DNA from: Leptospira kemamanensis
GTDB taxonomy: Bacteria > Spirochaetota > Leptospiria > Leptospirales > Leptospiraceae
DNA: 64,000 nucleotides
Assembly (NCBI RefSeq): GCF_004769665.1
Contig: NZ_RQGG01000028.1
Coordinates: forward strand, 62,001-126,000
Direction of reading: 5' to 3'
The notes below the pieces were generated by a model. The model searched no databases. It was not told the DNA's origin and saw only the letters and a list, made by a program, of their open reading frames with translations. This document shows, piece after piece, positions 19,580 through 29,555 of the stretch (position 1 is the stretch's first letter; each line of letters opens with the position of its first letter). A program made the position numbers and the translations under genes.

Positions 19580-20632
19580 TTAATCTTCCCAATTCGCAAT
19601 TTGTTCCTCTAAATTCTTTGCAATTTGGAAATACGCCTTTTGCAAAGGAGAGTCTTTTGCGTCAAGTAGAGCCGGTTTTCCTGATTCACCAGAACTCATC
19701 ACATCCAGTGTCAGAGGAACTGCACCCAGTTCGGGAACCCCCACTTGTTTGGAAAGTTTCTCCCCTCCCCCTTTGGAAAATACATCCGTCACATGGCCAC
19801 ATTTGGGACAAGCAAACCCAGACATGTTTTCCACGATCCCAAGGATTGGTACTTTTACCTGTTTGAACATGGCTGCTGCCCGACCTGCGTCTAACACTGC
19901 CACTTCTTGTGGAGTGGTGACAATCACTGCTCCGTCTAGGTCAATGAGTTGGGCAAGGGACAACTGCACATCTCCTGTGCCTGGAGGTAAATCAATGAAG
20001 AGGTAATCTAATTCTCCCCATACGACATCGTATAAGAACTGTTCAATGGCCTTTCCAAGCATAGGTCCACGCCAAACGACTGGTTGGTCTTCTGTGACAA
20101 GAAAGGAAAAGGAAATGAGTTTGATTCCGTGTTTTTCAATGGGATAAATTTTATCTTCTTCGGATTTTAATGCCACTCGGCCATTGATTCCAAACATCTT
20201 TCCAAGAGATGGACCATAGATATCAGCATCCATGATTCCCACCTTCTTCCCGTTACGTGAAAGTGTACTTGCCAAGTTTGCAGTGACAGTGGATTTTCCC
20301 ACTCCCCCTTTTCCAGAACCTACAGCGATGACTTTTTTGACTCCGAAGATTCTGTTTCCGTCTTCCATCTTTAGGTTTTGGTCGACTTCAAACTTAATTT
20401 TAACTTTTCCAGCACCTTCAATTTTTGAAATCAACTGTCTTGTTTGTGCTTCGAGACCAATTTGCAAACGGCGGTCTGCATTCGGAGTTTTGATGAGGAT
20501 TTCGATTCCATCATCCGTTGGAGTGACACCTGCCACCATTCCAAGACTCACGATGTCTTTTTTCAGTTCCGGGTGTTTCACTTGCATGAGTTGCCGTTGG
20601 ATGGTTGTTAAATCAATTTTAGAATTCGCCAT
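19580..20632 (-). CDS. mrp: Mrp/ApbC-family Fe-S cluster carrier ATPase
   Basis: A 350-residue cytosolic protein. The N-terminal ~100 residues are a DUF59/MIP18 domain ([20 protein letters not shown]). The rest is a deviant Walker ATPase: [20 protein letters not shown] for nucleotide binding, [14 protein letters not shown] for switch I, and [14 protein letters not shown] for switch II. The CPKCG pair in [14 protein letters not shown] is where Mrp/NBP35 proteins hold a bridging Fe-S cluster. The start ATG at 20632 has AAAGGA seven bases before it; a longer reading to 20746 would run into the phosphoesterase gene and is rejected. It is third in a minus-strand operon after a lipoyl-domain gene and a phosphoesterase gene. 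Confidence 0.93.
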   Translation of the reverse strand: MANSKIDLTTIQRQLMQVKHPELKKDIVSLGMVAGVTPTDDGIEILIKTPNADRRLQIGLEAQTRQLISKIEGAGKVKIKFEVDQNLKMEDGNRIFGVKKVIAVGSGKGGVGKSTVTANLASTLSRNGKKVGIMDADIYGPSLGKMFGINGRVALKSEEDKIYPIEKHGIKLISFSFLVTEDQPVVWRGPMLGKAIEQFLYDVVWGELDYLFIDLPPGTGDVQLSLAQLIDLDGAVIVTTPQEVAVLDAGRAAAMFKQVKVPILGIVENMSGFACPKCGHVTDVFSKGGGEKLSKQVGVPELGAVPLTLDVMSSGESGKPALLDAKDSPLQKAYFQIAKNLEEQIANWED

Positions 20633-20642
20633 GGTATGTCCT

Positions 20643-21506
20643 TTAGACGACTCCCTCTGTTTCTTCGTAAAGAATGGGATTTGTCTCTGTAAATTTGTTT
20701 TCTGAATAAATGAAACGACGGTAGTGAGTTTGTTTTCCCAGTTCAATCAAGTGGAATCCACACTCATGTTTGGAATCGGAAAGCCGTGTACTCGATGCTG
20801 AGTTCACAATAGTGAAGGGAGTTTCTTTTCCTGGAAGTTTCACCCAATTGGTATGAGTATGTCCATGTAAGTACAACTCAGGAGGATTGGTTTGTAAACC
20901 TTCCACCACTTCCTTACGGTTTGACATACGATGGGAAGAGGATTCAATTTCTGAATTGGGATTCCAAAGTGGATGGTGGCCTACGAGTACATAGGGTTCT
21001 TTTGCCAAGTTCACTGTTGTATCAACCACTTCTTTTGCCACATATCCATTTGCTGTGATCCTGGGAATGGCTAAATTGGAATCCCAACCAACAAAAAGTT
21101 TTCCTGCAATCCGTTTCGTGCGTAAGTAATGATGGGAACTTACAGACTCTCCCATCCATTCTGCAAAAGCCTTTTCAAATAATGGATTTGGATCCATGGC
21201 TCTTTTTTGGTAACGGTCATGGTTTCCTGGAATTAAGAACGTTTTGTCCGTAAGGATCGGTTTTAAAATGTCTTTTGCGTTTTGGAATTCACTTGGATGT
21301 GAAACGTTTGTTAGGTCACCAGAAATGACAAGTGCATCATATTCTAAACTCTTGATTGTGTCCACCATGGCGGCAATGAGAACCACTGGGTGTTTTGACC
21401 TTCTCCTCACATGGTAATTGAGGTATCCGACAATGGCTTTTCCACGAAGTGAAAACAAAGAGAGTTTTTTCGGGAAATGTAAATCGGAGATATGAAGGAT
21501 TTTCAT
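20643..21506 (-). CDS. Calcineurin-like metallophosphoesterase
   Basis: A 287-residue cytosolic enzyme with the full metallophosphoesterase signature: ISDLHFPKK (Asp, His), SGDLTNVS (Asp), [11 protein letters not shown] (Asn, His), GHHPLWN (His) and LHGHTHTNW (His, His). These bind two metals and hydrolyse phosphoesters. Such small proteins are often CpdA-type cyclic-AMP phosphodiesterases or related hydrolases; the substrate cannot be read from sequence. It overlaps the lipoyl-domain gene by four bases (ATGA) and ends 10 bp before mrp, so expression should be coupled to both. Confidence 0.88.
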   Translation of the reverse strand: MKILHISDLHFPKKLSLFSLRGKAIVGYLNYHVRRRSKHPVVLIAAMVDTIKSLEYDALVISGDLTNVSHPSEFQNAKDILKPILTDKTFLIPGNHDRYQKRAMDPNPLFEKAFAEWMGESVSSHHYLRTKRIAGKLFVGWDSNLAIPRITANGYVAKEVVDTTVNLAKEPYVLVGHHPLWNPNSEIESSSHRMSNRKEVVEGLQTNPPELYLHGHTHTNWVKLPGKETPFTIVNSASSTRLSDSKHECGFHLIELGKQTHYRRFIYSENKFTETNPILYEETEGVV

Positions 21507-21745
21507 TCGTTAATATCCATGATTCCGAGGATATCTCCTTTTTTCACTACCGATCCTTGTTCCATGATGATTTTTTTTAAAGTGCCAGAATAAGGGGATT
21601 CGACAGGAAATGCTGCTTTATCCGTGACTAGTTCGATCACTTCGTCCCCTTCTTTCACAGTTTGGCCTTCTTTGCATAACCAACGGACGAGTTCAATTTT
21701 TTCGGTATCACCCAAATCAGGAGTTTTCAGAAGGAATTCTTTCAT
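21503..21745 (-). CDS. Free-standing lipoyl (biotinyl-type) domain protein
   Basis: An 80-residue protein that is a single lipoyl/biotinyl fold: PDLGDTEKIELVRW, KEGDEVIELVTDKAAFPVES and GTLKKIIMEQGSVVKKGDIL. Lys43 sits in the TDKA motif at the hairpin where lipoate is attached in 2-oxoacid dehydrogenase E2 proteins; a biotinyl domain would have MKM. There is no E2 catalytic domain, so it is a mobile carrier without its enzyme. The ATG at 21745 is preferred over a TTG two codons earlier. It is the first gene of the operon with the phosphoesterase, mrp and UVR-motif genes. What it carries, and for whom, is unknown. Confidence 0.8.
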   Translation of the reverse strand: MKEFLLKTPDLGDTEKIELVRWLCKEGQTVKEGDEVIELVTDKAAFPVESPYSGTLKKIIMEQGSVVKKGDILGIMDINE

Positions 21746-21834
21746 ATACAAACAAACCTGCTTCCTCGGTCGGAAAACTGGTTTACAAAACCTTGTTTTC
21801 CCGTTTTTTTAACATAAAAGTTTAGCGAACCTCA

Positions 21835-22671
21835 ATGGCAAACGAGAAAATCAAATACAAAGGCTCAGAAATCCTTCAAAACTTAGACCAACTTATCGAA
21901 AAGGATTATTTCCATTTTGAATTAAAAGGCCTAACAAAATCAACCCGTGACATCGTCAATGAAGTCGTACAAGGAATTCTAAACCGTGTGGGTGCAAACC
22001 CTCTCACTTCCTTTCACCTCTTTAGCGGACTCATGGAAGCCCTTCTCAATGCGGTAAAAGCCAATACAAGATTTGTCATTTTCCAAGATGAACTCTTAAC
22101 CAAACTGAAAGCCCAAGGCCAAACACCAGAAGAAGAGGCAGAAGAGTTACTGGATATCATTTTAGAAACAGAACCACTCAGGGATGCAATGCAACGTTAC
22201 ATTGTACCCGATAAAATCAAAAAAGTGGTACAAAAGATCCTCACTCTCTCAGACAAAAAGAGAACCAAAAAACACAATCTGTCTGAAGACGAAAGAGACT
22301 TCCTAACAATTGTTAGAGAAAAAGTAAAAAAGTATGATCTAAAAATTTCGATGAAAATTGAAATTCGTCCTACATCTGTTTACATTCGGATTCGGAACGA
22401 TTCTCCGATTATGGGAATGGATTTAAATCGAATTCGAAAAAGTAGAGAACGCCATGCGGAACTTGCGAAACAAGGAAACAGTGCTGAGTTTTTTCGCCCT
22501 GACTTTTTGGATGAAAAAGAAAGTGCTGGTTTTGGCATTGCGATGATTGATGAAGGATTTTATAATTTGGGTCTTGATCCTTTAGAGTGTTTTGATATCC
22601 AAACGAGTAAAAAAACCACCACTGTTTATTTGAACTATCCTCTCGATGCCCTTCAGAAAATGGAGTTTTGA
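21835..22671 (+). CDS. GHKL-fold ATPase-like protein with helical insertion
   Basis: A 278-residue protein with split GHKL (histidine kinase-type ATPase) motifs. The N-box-like [17 protein letters not shown] is near residue 70, a degenerate G1-like [14 protein letters not shown] follows near 190, and a G2-like [13 protein letters not shown] lies near 240. Between N-box and G1 is a helical insert of about 100 residues ([20 protein letters not shown]). There is no phospho-acceptor His domain, so it is not a classical sensor kinase; an anti-sigma or partner-switching role is inference. I do not recognise a family. It ends with the TTGA overlap onto pabBC, so it is translated with that gene. Confidence 0.6.
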   Translation: MANEKIKYKGSEILQNLDQLIEKDYFHFELKGLTKSTRDIVNEVVQGILNRVGANPLTSFHLFSGLMEALLNAVKANTRFVIFQDELLTKLKAQGQTPEEEAEELLDIILETEPLRDAMQRYIVPDKIKKVVQKILTLSDKKRTKKHNLSEDERDFLTIVREKVKKYDLKISMKIEIRPTSVYIRIRNDSPIMGMDLNRIRKSRERHAELAKQGNSAEFFRPDFLDEKESAGFGIAMIDEGFYNLGLDPLECFDIQTSKKTTTVYLNYPLDALQKMEF

Positions 22672-24533
22672 TTCTTATCGAATCGATTCCTTTTGCATCC
22701 TTTGAAGAGAACTACCGAACCTTAAAGGGACTTCTTTTCGAAGATACACTTTCTGAACCTGGATTTACTCTTTCGGATCATTATTTTGATCCGAAAGAAG
22801 TGATCGAACTTAGATACCATAAAAACCAATCTTTAAAAAACCAAATCCAAACCATCTTTGACAAACTGGATGAGGAACGAAAAAAAGGTTTTTATCCATG
22901 TGGCATCCTCTATTATGAGTTAGGTTTTCATTTTATAGAAGGATTGGATTTATTCAATGCCACCTTAAAAGAAAATTGCCCCCTACTTCATATCACAATC
23001 TTCCAAAAAAAAAGAAGGGTAAAATACAGAAACCCAGATCCAACCCTGTTGCAAACAAACCACCTGACTCACCTAGAACCAAAGTGGTCGGAGGGCACCT
23101 ACATAGAGAAATGGGAACAAATTAAGGAATTTTTGACTCTAGGGGAAAGTTATGAAATGAATTTATGTTTTCCCGTAGAACTACAATTTGGTGGAGATCT
23201 CTTTTCTTTCTACCAAAACTTAAAAACGAAACAAAAAACGAAATACTCTGTTTATTATCCTATGGAAGAAAATTCCAAAACAGTAATATCCCTTTCCCCC
23301 GAACTATTTTTTGAAGTGAATGGGGATGAAATTACCACAGAACCCATGAAGGGAACCATCTTACGAGGAAAAACAAAACAAGAAGACCAAAAAAACTTTT
23401 TGTACTTACAAACTTCGGAAAAAGAAAAAGCAGAAAACGTAATGATCACTGACCTTTATCGAAATGATTTGGGAAGGATCGCAAAACAGGGAACAGTTGC
23501 CGTGGAAGAACTTTTTACCATTCGAGGTCTAAATACCGTATGGCAAATGGTGTCGAAAGTGAAGGCTACCTTAAAACAAACCTTTTCGTGGAACTCAGTC
23601 CTTTCTGCACTTTTTCCTTCGGGTTCGGTGATCGGTGCTCCTAAACGTAGATCTTACGAACTTTTGAGTTCTTTGGAAGGGAAGGAACGAGGAGTGTATA
23701 CAGGTGCTTTTTTCACTTCGGAAGAAACAAATCAAATACCGAAAATCCGTGCCAGTGTTACGATTCGTACGTTAGAAATCCAATCGCAAGACACAAAACA
23801 GGTTGCCATTTATGGAATTGGAAGTGGAGTCACCATTTTATCCAAACCCCAAGAGGAATATAACGAATGTCTTTCCAAACTAAAGGTTTTGACAAACCCC
23901 TTTCCCCCTCAATTTGAAATTTTAGAAACCTTAAAAGTCGCGCGAGGAAGAGTATTTTTAAAAAAATTTCATAGGGAGCGTATGGAATCCACTGCAAACC
24001 GATTTGGATTTTCTTTTTCAGAAACGAAACTAGAAGAAACCTTACAAGAAATCGAAACCAAAACGGAAGGAAAAGCCAGGGTTCGATTGTTGCTTAAGGA
24101 AACGGGAGAATTCCATTACGAAACAATTGCTCTCGCAAAACGAACGGTACGACCCACCATACGTTTGGGTTTTGCTAAAGAACCCATTGATTCGGATGAT
24201 CTTTTTTTATATCACAAAACAACGAACAGAAGTGTATACAACAAGTTTACTGCCATTTGTAAGGAATTAGGGTTTGATGATTGCCTCTTATCGGACAAAG
24301 AAGGGAATATCTTAGAAACGACAATCCGCAATCTCTTTTTCAAAGAAAAGGGAAAGTGGTACACACCGTCCTTAGACACAGGTGGCCTTCCTGGAGTCTT
24401 TCGAGAATGGCTTCTCCAAAAAAATTGGGTGCAGGTAAAACCCACAACCAAAGATGACTTACTAAAAGCAGAGGCCATCCTTGTAGGGAATTCCGTTCGA
24501 GGATTCGAACGGGTAACACTTGTTACAAAATAA
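22668..24533 (+). CDS. pabBC: Fused aminodeoxychorismate synthase / aminodeoxychorismate lyase
   Basis: A 621-residue fusion for p-aminobenzoate synthesis, the folate precursor. Residues ~10-420 are Pab[15 protein letters not shown] with the catalytic-site Lys, [33 protein letters not shown] and [14 protein letters not shown]. It amidates chorismate using ammonia from a PabA partner not in this window. Residues ~430-621 are PabC, a class IV PLP aminotransferase fold ([34 protein letters not shown]), which releases pyruvate to give PABA. The start codon TTG at 22668 overlaps the stop of the GHKL-like gene. The two activities are separate proteins in E. coli. It is convergent with hslU, overlapping 11 bp. 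Confidence 0.9.
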   Translation: MILIESIPFASFEENYRTLKGLLFEDTLSEPGFTLSDHYFDPKEVIELRYHKNQSLKNQIQTIFDKLDEERKKGFYPCGILYYELGFHFIEGLDLFNATLKENCPLLHITIFQKKRRVKYRNPDPTLLQTNHLTHLEPKWSEGTYIEKWEQIKEFLTLGESYEMNLCFPVELQFGGDLFSFYQNLKTKQKTKYSVYYPMEENSKTVISLSPELFFEVNGDEITTEPMKGTILRGKTKQEDQKNFLYLQTSEKEKAENVMITDLYRNDLGRIAKQGTVAVEELFTIRGLNTVWQMVSKVKATLKQTFSWNSVLSALFPSGSVIGAPKRRSYELLSSLEGKERGVYTGAFFTSEETNQIPKIRASVTIRTLEIQSQDTKQVAIYGIGSGVTILSKPQEEYNECLSKLKVLTNPFPPQFEILETLKVARGRVFLKKFHRERMESTANRFGFSFSETKLEETLQEIETKTEGKARVRLLLKETGEFHYETIALAKRTVRPTIRLGFAKEPIDSDDLFLYHKTTNRSVYNKFTAICKELGFDDCLLSDKEGNILETTIRNLFFKEKGKWYTPSLDTGGLPGVFREWLLQKNWVQVKPTTKDDLLKAEAILVGNSVRGFERVTLVTK

Positions 24534-25941
24534 ATCGACTGAGGTCTTTGTCCTCAATGATTCCTTTGAGTTTGTTGGAAACATATTCTTCATTGATGAC
24601 CACATGTTTTTTGTCCTCTGGTAAATCGGGAGCTTCAAAACTTGTGTCTTCCAATAATTTTTCCATGATGGTATTGAGCCTTCTTGCTCCAATGTTTTCG
24701 TTTTTTTCATTCATTTGAAAGGCAAGTTTCGCAATTTCAGCAATTCCATCTTCCGTGTATTCAATCTTCACACCTTCTGTGGCAAGAAGGGCTTCGTATT
24801 GTTTGGTGAGCGAAGACTTAGGCGTTGTGAGAATTTTAATAAAATCACCTTCTGTTAGTGTTTCCAATTCTACACGAATCGGGAATCTCCCTTGTAACTC
24901 AGGAATTAAGTCCGAAGGTTTTGTCATATGAAAGGCACCAGCGGCGATAAACAAAATATGATCTGTTTTGATAGGACCAAGTTTTGTATTTACCGTCGAT
25001 CCTTCGACAATCGGAAGTAAGTCACGTTGTACCCCTTCTCTCGAAACGTCGGCACCTTGGCGCCCTTCTCTTCCTGCAATTTTATCAATTTCATCCAGAA
25101 AGATAATCCCCATCTCTTCCACTCGGCGCACTGCTTCGGATTGGATTTTATCCGAATCAATGAGTTTCTCTGCTTCCGATTCAAGTAAAATTTTCTGTGC
25201 ATCCGAAACTTTTACCTTTCGTTTGCCTGATTTTTTTGGCATCAAATCCCCAAGTAGGTTTTGGATTTGGTTGTCCATCTCTTCCATATTCCCAGCACCA
25301 AACACTTGCAACATGGGCATCCCTGATTGAGGAGATTGTTTTGGAATATCAATTTCGATTTCTTGTTCGTTTAGAATTCCTTTTCGTAGTTTCTCTCGAA
25401 ATTTTTCTCTGGATTCCTTATAACTTTCAAAACGTTCTTTTTCTTCCGGATTTAACTCCGATTCTTTTTTATGAAAGATTGGTGGAAGGATGGCATCTAA
25501 AATGATTTCTTCTGCTTTTTCGGCGGCTTTGTCTTTTACACTGTCTCTAAATTCCGCTTTCACAAGATTTAACGCACCCATGGCCAAATCACGCACCATG
25601 GATTCCACATCCCGACCTACATACCCAACTTCTGTGTATTTGGTGGCTTCTACTTTCAAAAAAGGAGCACCACATAACTTCGACAGACGACGTGCAATTT
25701 CTGTTTTTCCAACACCCGTTGGCCCAATCATAATGATGTTTTTTGGGTAAATTTCTTCCCGTAAGGATTCTTCCAGTTTACGTCGTCTGGAACGATTGCG
25801 AAGGGCTACTGCGACAGCACGTTTTGCTTTTATTTGTCCGATGATGTGTTCATCCAAACGTTCTACAATTTGGCGCGGTGTGAGATCCTCAGTTTTGTTT
25901 GGATCGTTTGCCACTTCTGCTAAAATGGTTTTGAGTGTCAT
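24523..25941 (-). CDS. hslU: HslUV protease ATPase subunit HslU
   Basis: A 472-residue AAA+ unfoldase that feeds substrates into HslV. Walker A is [19 protein letters not shown], the HslU-specific [15 protein letters not shown] pore region follows, and Walker B is [14 protein letters not shown]. The I-domain insertion contains charged helices. C-terminal [18 protein letters not shown] is the sensor-2 region, and the extreme C-terminus (DLSRFIL) is the type that docks into HslV pockets. It starts one base after the hslV stop, so the two are transcribed together. A partner ClpX-like role is ruled out by the adjacent HslV. Confidence 0.97.
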   Translation of the reverse strand: MTLKTILAEVANDPNKTEDLTPRQIVERLDEHIIGQIKAKRAVAVALRNRSRRRKLEESLREEIYPKNIIMIGPTGVGKTEIARRLSKLCGAPFLKVEATKYTEVGYVGRDVESMVRDLAMGALNLVKAEFRDSVKDKAAEKAEEIILDAILPPIFHKKESELNPEEKERFESYKESREKFREKLRKGILNEQEIEIDIPKQSPQSGMPMLQVFGAGNMEEMDNQIQNLLGDLMPKKSGKRKVKVSDAQKILLESEAEKLIDSDKIQSEAVRRVEEMGIIFLDEIDKIAGREGRQGADVSREGVQRDLLPIVEGSTVNTKLGPIKTDHILFIAAGAFHMTKPSDLIPELQGRFPIRVELETLTEGDFIKILTTPKSSLTKQYEALLATEGVKIEYTEDGIAEIAKLAFQMNEKNENIGARRLNTIMEKLLEDTSFEAPDLPEDKKHVVINEEYVSNKLKGIIEDKDLSRFIL

Positions 25942-25942
25942 A

Positions 25943-26476
25943 TTATAATTCCTCGATCACTAAATTGTGGTTCGTATAAATACAAATGTCAGCGGTGATC
26001 TTCATCGCTCTTGTGATGATTTCTTTTGGGTCTAAGTCTGTGTTTTCTACAAGGGCTCTGGCAGCACTGAGCGCAAAATTACCGCCAGATCCAATAGCAA
26101 GTACTCCATCATCTGGGGAGATCACATCCCCTGTTCCTGAAATGAGAAAAGATTCGTTCGCATCACAGACAATGAGGAGTGCTTCAAGCCTACGTAACAT
26201 GCGGTCCATCCGCCATTCCCGTGCCAGTTCTACCGCGGCACGAGAAACAGAACCACCATGTTCAATTAATTTTTTTTCAAAGAGTTCAAAGAGTGTGAAG
26301 GCATCAGCAGCACTTCCCGCAAAGCCAGCAATCACCTTACCATTGTAAAGGCGACGTACTTTTTTTGCTGTATGTTTCATAACGGTATTTCCCATCGAAA
26401 CTTGGCCATCTCCTCCGACTGCAATTTTTCCATTTTTACGAACAGAGAGGATGGTGGTTGCGTGAATTGTTTCCAT
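25943..26476 (-). CDS. hslV: HslUV protease proteolytic subunit HslV
   Basis: A 177-residue threonine peptidase related to the proteasome beta subunit. Processing before Thr7 in [12 protein letters not shown] would expose the catalytic Thr, as in CodW-type HslV. Family segments [39 protein letters not shown] and [18 protein letters not shown] are all present, and the [10 protein letters not shown] end is normal. A longer reading to 26563 exists, but no homologue has that extension and the ATG at 26476 is chosen. It lies between an RsbW-like gene and hslU on the minus strand. Confidence 0.96.
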   Translation of the reverse strand: METIHATTILSVRKNGKIAVGGDGQVSMGNTVMKHTAKKVRRLYNGKVIAGFAGSAADAFTLFELFEKKLIEHGGSVSRAAVELAREWRMDRMLRRLEALLIVCDANESFLISGTGDVISPDDGVLAIGSGGNFALSAARALVENTDLDPKEIITRAMKITADICIYTNHNLVIEEL

Positions 26477-26522
26477 ACGGATAAAATTCCAAATGGGAAA
26501 CCGTTGTCGAGAAAAATGGAGG

Positions 26523-26954
26523 TTACTTTCTTTTGATGAGAACCATCTGGTTTCCAATCTCAAAGGATTGGTCTAAAAAATAATAATCGGTGAGTTCGCG
26601 AATCATAAAAAGTCCAATGCCGTGTTCTCTGTAATCACTTACGTCAAAACTCCGTAAATCTTTGGGTTCTACTTTTTTTCCATAATCGCGGAGTTTGATT
26701 TCCACTCGGTCTTTATCAAATTGGATTTCGATAAAGATGGGTTTGTCTGTGCGACCGGAATATGCGTGACGAATGATATTGGTGATGGCTTCCCCGATCA
26801 CCAATTTTAAATCCATGGAATCAAAAAGAGAAAATCCATGTTCTAAACATAGATGAAAAAAATAATTACGTGTGTGGGAAACAAAACGGGGGTTGGAAGG
26901 AATTTGGATACGGACTACTTTTCCGTAGTCCGCATGTTTCGTGGGGTTCGACAT
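26523..26954 (-). CDS. RsbW-family anti-sigma factor kinase-like protein
   Basis: A 143-residue GHKL ATPase of the RsbW/SpoIIAB class. The N-box is [17 protein letters not shown] with its Glu and Asn, G1 is [14 protein letters not shown], and G2 is [14 protein letters not shown]. It lacks a His-containing dimerisation domain, as expected for serine kinases that bind sigma factors or STAS antagonists. It might phosphorylate a STAS protein such as the one broken at 906-1242, but that link is inference. XerD lies immediately upstream (stop and start overlap by one base) and hslV downstream by 46 bp, so these genes probably share transcripts. Confidence 0.85.
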   Translation of the reverse strand: MSNPTKHADYGKVVRIQIPSNPRFVSHTRNYFFHLCLEHGFSLFDSMDLKLVIGEAITNIIRHAYSGRTDKPIFIEIQFDKDRVEIKLRDYGKKVEPKDLRSFDVSDYREHGIGLFMIRELTDYYFLDQSFEIGNQMVLIKRK

Positions 26955-27862
26955 TATCCTCTCGGATGGAATTTCTTATGAACTTCCTTCAGAGTTTTAT
27001 TTGCCATATGTGTATAAATCTGTGTGGTAGAAATATCGATATGACCAAGTAACTCTTGCACAGATTTGAGGTCCGCGTGGTTTTCGAGAAGATGTGTTGC
27101 AAACGAGTGACGCAAAGTGTGCGGAGTGACTTTTTTCTTGATTTTTGTACGTTTGATGTAGTGGTTGAGAAGTCTCCATACCGACTTACGATTGATATAC
27201 GAACCTTTTTTCGAAACAAACACAAAGTCACAAGTTCTTTTTTTCAAAATTTCTGTACGGCTTTCTGAAAGGTAACGTTTCAGGATTTCCAATGACTTTT
27301 CACCAAAAGGAACGAGGCGTTGTCTTCCCCCTTTTCCTTCCACTGTGATTGTCATATTTTCCATATCAATATCAGTCATTTTTAAATTACATGCTTCTGA
27401 AATCCGAAGGCCAGATGAATACAGAAGTTCAAAGATACATTTGTCACGAAGTTCGTACAAATTGTCTTCTTTGATGTTGCGAAATAATTCTTCGATTTCT
27501 GTTTGAGTGAGGTAGTCAGGGATGGTCCTTGCTACTTCCGGTGTTTCAATTTTTTCCGTTGGATTGGAATCGAGACGTTTTTCATCTCTTAGGTATTTGT
27601 AAAACTGACGGATTGCCACAACTTCTCTTGCAAGGGTTTTTGCAGAGATTTTACGTTCCCTTTCTTCTTCGAGAAAACGCATGATGTCGTTTGCTTTTAC
27701 TTCTAAGAAGTTGATATGTTCTTTTTCCAAAAAGATGGCGAACTTGTTGAGATCGTATCCGTAGGAATAAATCGAATTATCGCTCAGTCCTTTTTCTACG
27801 GAAAGGTACTCTTGGAATGTTTGTAAAAGCTGATTTTGAGAAACTGGCAATTTGGAACCCAT
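26954..27862 (-). CDS. xerD: Tyrosine recombinase XerD
   Basis: A 302-residue tyrosine recombinase that, with XerC, resolves chromosome dimers at dif. The N-terminal SAM-like DNA-binding domain covers residues 8-95. The catalytic residues are visible as SSGLRISEACNLK (Arg), GGRQRLVPFG (Lys in the beta-hairpin), HTLRHSFATHLLENHADLKS (His-x-x-Arg), LGHIDISTTQIYTH (His and nucleophilic Tyr). Length and order match XerD rather than an integrase; no attachment site or phage gene is near. It heads a minus-strand set with the RsbW-like gene and hslVU. Confidence 0.93.
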   Translation of the reverse strand: MGSKLPVSQNQLLQTFQEYLSVEKGLSDNSIYSYGYDLNKFAIFLEKEHINFLEVKANDIMRFLEEERERKISAKTLAREVVAIRQFYKYLRDEKRLDSNPTEKIETPEVARTIPDYLTQTEIEELFRNIKEDNLYELRDKCIFELLYSSGLRISEACNLKMTDIDMENMTITVEGKGGRQRLVPFGEKSLEILKRYLSESRTEILKKRTCDFVFVSKKGSYINRKSVWRLLNHYIKRTKIKKKVTPHTLRHSFATHLLENHADLKSVQELLGHIDISTTQIYTHMANKTLKEVHKKFHPRG

Positions 27863-27958
27863 CTTTACTCTCTTATGTTACTTAAAGAGTCGGACAAAAA
27901 GCTTAAAGAGACTTATTATTTTTTTGCCACAAATGGCTATGTCAGGAAAAAAGGAGAT

Positions 27959-28480
27959 GTGACTTACCGAATCACTCCCTTTTTTTTACTCATCCTTTCT
28001 TTCCTGTTAGTCGTTAATTGCGGGCGAAAAGAACGAACTCTTTTTGAAGAAGGGAAAAAATGGGAACTCGTTGGAGAAAAAACAAAAGCCCTTTATTATT
28101 ACGAACTTTCGCTCCGAGAGAACCCTGAATATGATCCCGTCCTCAAACGGATGGGACTTCTCCTTGCTGACAGTGTAGAATCCATTGCCACGGCCATCTT
28201 TTATTTGGAAAAATACCACAGAATCAAAAAAGACGACACGGAAGTACAAAGAGAACTCTTCCGCCTCTATCTTACCACAGGGTATGAAAAAGAAGCATTG
28301 GAAATTTTAGAGGAAATTCGTTTCCAAGGGAAAAAAGAAACCTTGGAATTTTTTGAAGCCACCTATCTCTGTCTTACGAGAGGGGTAAAACAAAAGGACT
28401 ACCTCCTCACCTTAGAAAAAAGCCCACTTTCTTCGGACCCGTACTACGCACCGTGGGTGCGGGCTTGTGAAACAAAATAG
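27959..28480 (+). CDS. TPR-like lipoprotein
   Basis: A predicted exported lipoprotein of about 173 residues from the GTG at 27959, with the lipoprotein signal ITPFFLLILSFLLVVNC (lipobox LVVNC) and the mature sequence rich in tetratricopeptide-like helices (LFEEGKKWELVGEKTKALYY, AIFYLEKYHRIKKDD, YEKEALEILEEI). An ATG-started reading from 27836 or 27875 is open but would put 27-41 extra residues before the signal and overlap the divergent xerD start, so the internal start is inferred and the SD sequence (GGAG) is close to it. Likely a periplasmic or outer-membrane-anchored scaffold; no partner is known. It sits between xerD (divergent) and trxB. Confidence 0.6.
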   Translation: MTYRITPFFLLILSFLLVVNCGRKERTLFEEGKKWELVGEKTKALYYYELSLRENPEYDPVLKRMGLLLADSVESIATAIFYLEKYHRIKKDDTEVQRELFRLYLTTGYEKEALEILEEIRFQGKKETLEFFEATYLCLTRGVKQKDYLLTLEKSPLSSDPYYAPWVRACETK

Positions 28481-28490
28481 GCAATTACCG

Positions 28491-28507
28491 TTTAGACCGA
28501 GTCTAAA
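28491..28507. promoter_or_regulatory. Perfect 7-3-7 palindrome upstream of trxB
   Basis: TTTAGAC, CGA, GTCTAAA is a perfect inverted repeat beginning 10 bp after the TPR lipoprotein stop and ending 33 bp before the trxB start codon. There is no following T run, so it is not a standard terminator. It could be an operator for a dimeric regulator; the trxB context suggests redox or metal control, which is inference. Confidence 0.4.
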
Positions 28508-28540
28508 GAATAACGAACTAGATATAGATTAGGAGAGATT

Positions 28541-29482
28541 ATGAACCACAAAGTTGTCATCATTGGATCAGGACCTGCTGGACACACAGCAGCCATTTAC
28601 GCAGCGAGAGCTAATTTAAACCCAGTGATGTATGAAGGATTTATGGCAGGTGGTGTTGCCGCAGGCGGACAACTCACAACCACAACGGAAGTGGAAAATT
28701 TCCCTGGTTTTCCAGAAGGAATCGATGGAACCAAACTCACCCAACTTTTCCGAGAACAATCGGCAAAATACGGAACCACCATCCACACCCAAACCATCAC
28801 AAAAGTGGATTTATCAAAACGCCCTTTTACCATTTGGTCTGATGACGAAGAAATCAAAGCAGAATCCATTATCATAGCAACAGGTGCAACCGCCAAACGT
28901 ATGTTTGTGAAAGGGGAAGATGTATTTTGGCAACGAGGGATTTCTGCTTGTGCGGTTTGTGACGGAGCCCTTCCCATTTACCGAAACAAAGCTCTTGCCG
29001 TGGTTGGTGGAGGAGACTCCGCAGTCGAAGAAGCAAATCACCTCACTAAATTTGCCTCCAAAGTGTATCTTGTGGTACGACGGGACCAACTCCGCGCTTC
29101 TCAAATCATGCAAAAACGCGCAATGGAACACCCAAAAATTGAAATTCTTTGGAACCAAACCGTTGTGGAAGCAAAAGGTGGCGCTGGTGGACTTACTTCC
29201 ATCGTCCTCGAAAACACAAAAGACAAATCCCAAAAAGATTTAGAAGTGGGTGGTCTTTTTTATGCAATCGGCCACGTTCCTAATACGGAAATTTTCAAGG
29301 GCCAATTGAATTTAGATGAAACAGGTTATATCATCACAAAACCAGGAACCACACAAACCAATGTAGAAGGTGTGTTTGCCGCAGGTGATGTTCAGGACAA
29401 AGTGTATAGGCAAGCGATCACAGCGGCCGGTAGTGGTTGTATGGCCGCACTTGAAGCTGAACGCTGGTTAGAAGGTCATTAG
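28541..29482 (+). CDS. trxB: Thioredoxin reductase
   Basis: A 313-residue flavoenzyme that reduces thioredoxin with NADPH. FAD-binding [17 protein letters not shown] is at the N-terminus, the redox-active pair is Cys137/Cys140 in ISACAVCDG, the NADPH-binding [13 protein letters not shown] follows, and the second FAD motif is [16 protein letters not shown]. This is the low-molecular-weight bacterial type. An AGGAGAG site lies before the ATG, and a strong terminator follows at 29515-29552, so trxB is the end of its transcript. Confidence 0.97.
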   Translation: MNHKVVIIGSGPAGHTAAIYAARANLNPVMYEGFMAGGVAAGGQLTTTTEVENFPGFPEGIDGTKLTQLFREQSAKYGTTIHTQTITKVDLSKRPFTIWSDDEEIKAESIIIATGATAKRMFVKGEDVFWQRGISACAVCDGALPIYRNKALAVVGGGDSAVEEANHLTKFASKVYLVVRRDQLRASQIMQKRAMEHPKIEILWNQTVVEAKGGAGGLTSIVLENTKDKSQKDLEVGGLFYAIGHVPNTEIFKGQLNLDETGYIITKPGTTQTNVEGVFAAGDVQDKVYRQAITAAGSGCMAALEAERWLEGH

Positions 29483-29514
29483 ACCAACTCGTTACCATTT
29501 TTCAAAGGGAAGAG

Positions 29515-29552
29515 AAACCGATTTGGTATCAAACGCCAAATCGGTTTTTTTT
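29515..29552 (+). terminator. Rho-independent terminator of trxB
   Basis: AAACCGATTTGG (29515-29526) pairs perfectly with CCAAATCGGTTT (29536-29547) around a nine-base loop and runs into a T tract on the plus strand. The A-rich left flank also gives a weaker U tract for the opposite-strand gene ending at 29556, but it would stop transcription in the intended direction mainly for trxB. Confidence 0.9.
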
Positions 29553-29555
29553 GAT

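Noticed and set aside
26477..26563. Longer start for HslV
   Set aside because: An in-frame reading exists upstream, but HslV begins just before its catalytic Thr, and the extension would block the active site.
26954..27862. A phage or integron integrase
   Set aside because: Length and motifs match XerD, and no attachment repeats, phage genes or cassette sites lie nearby.
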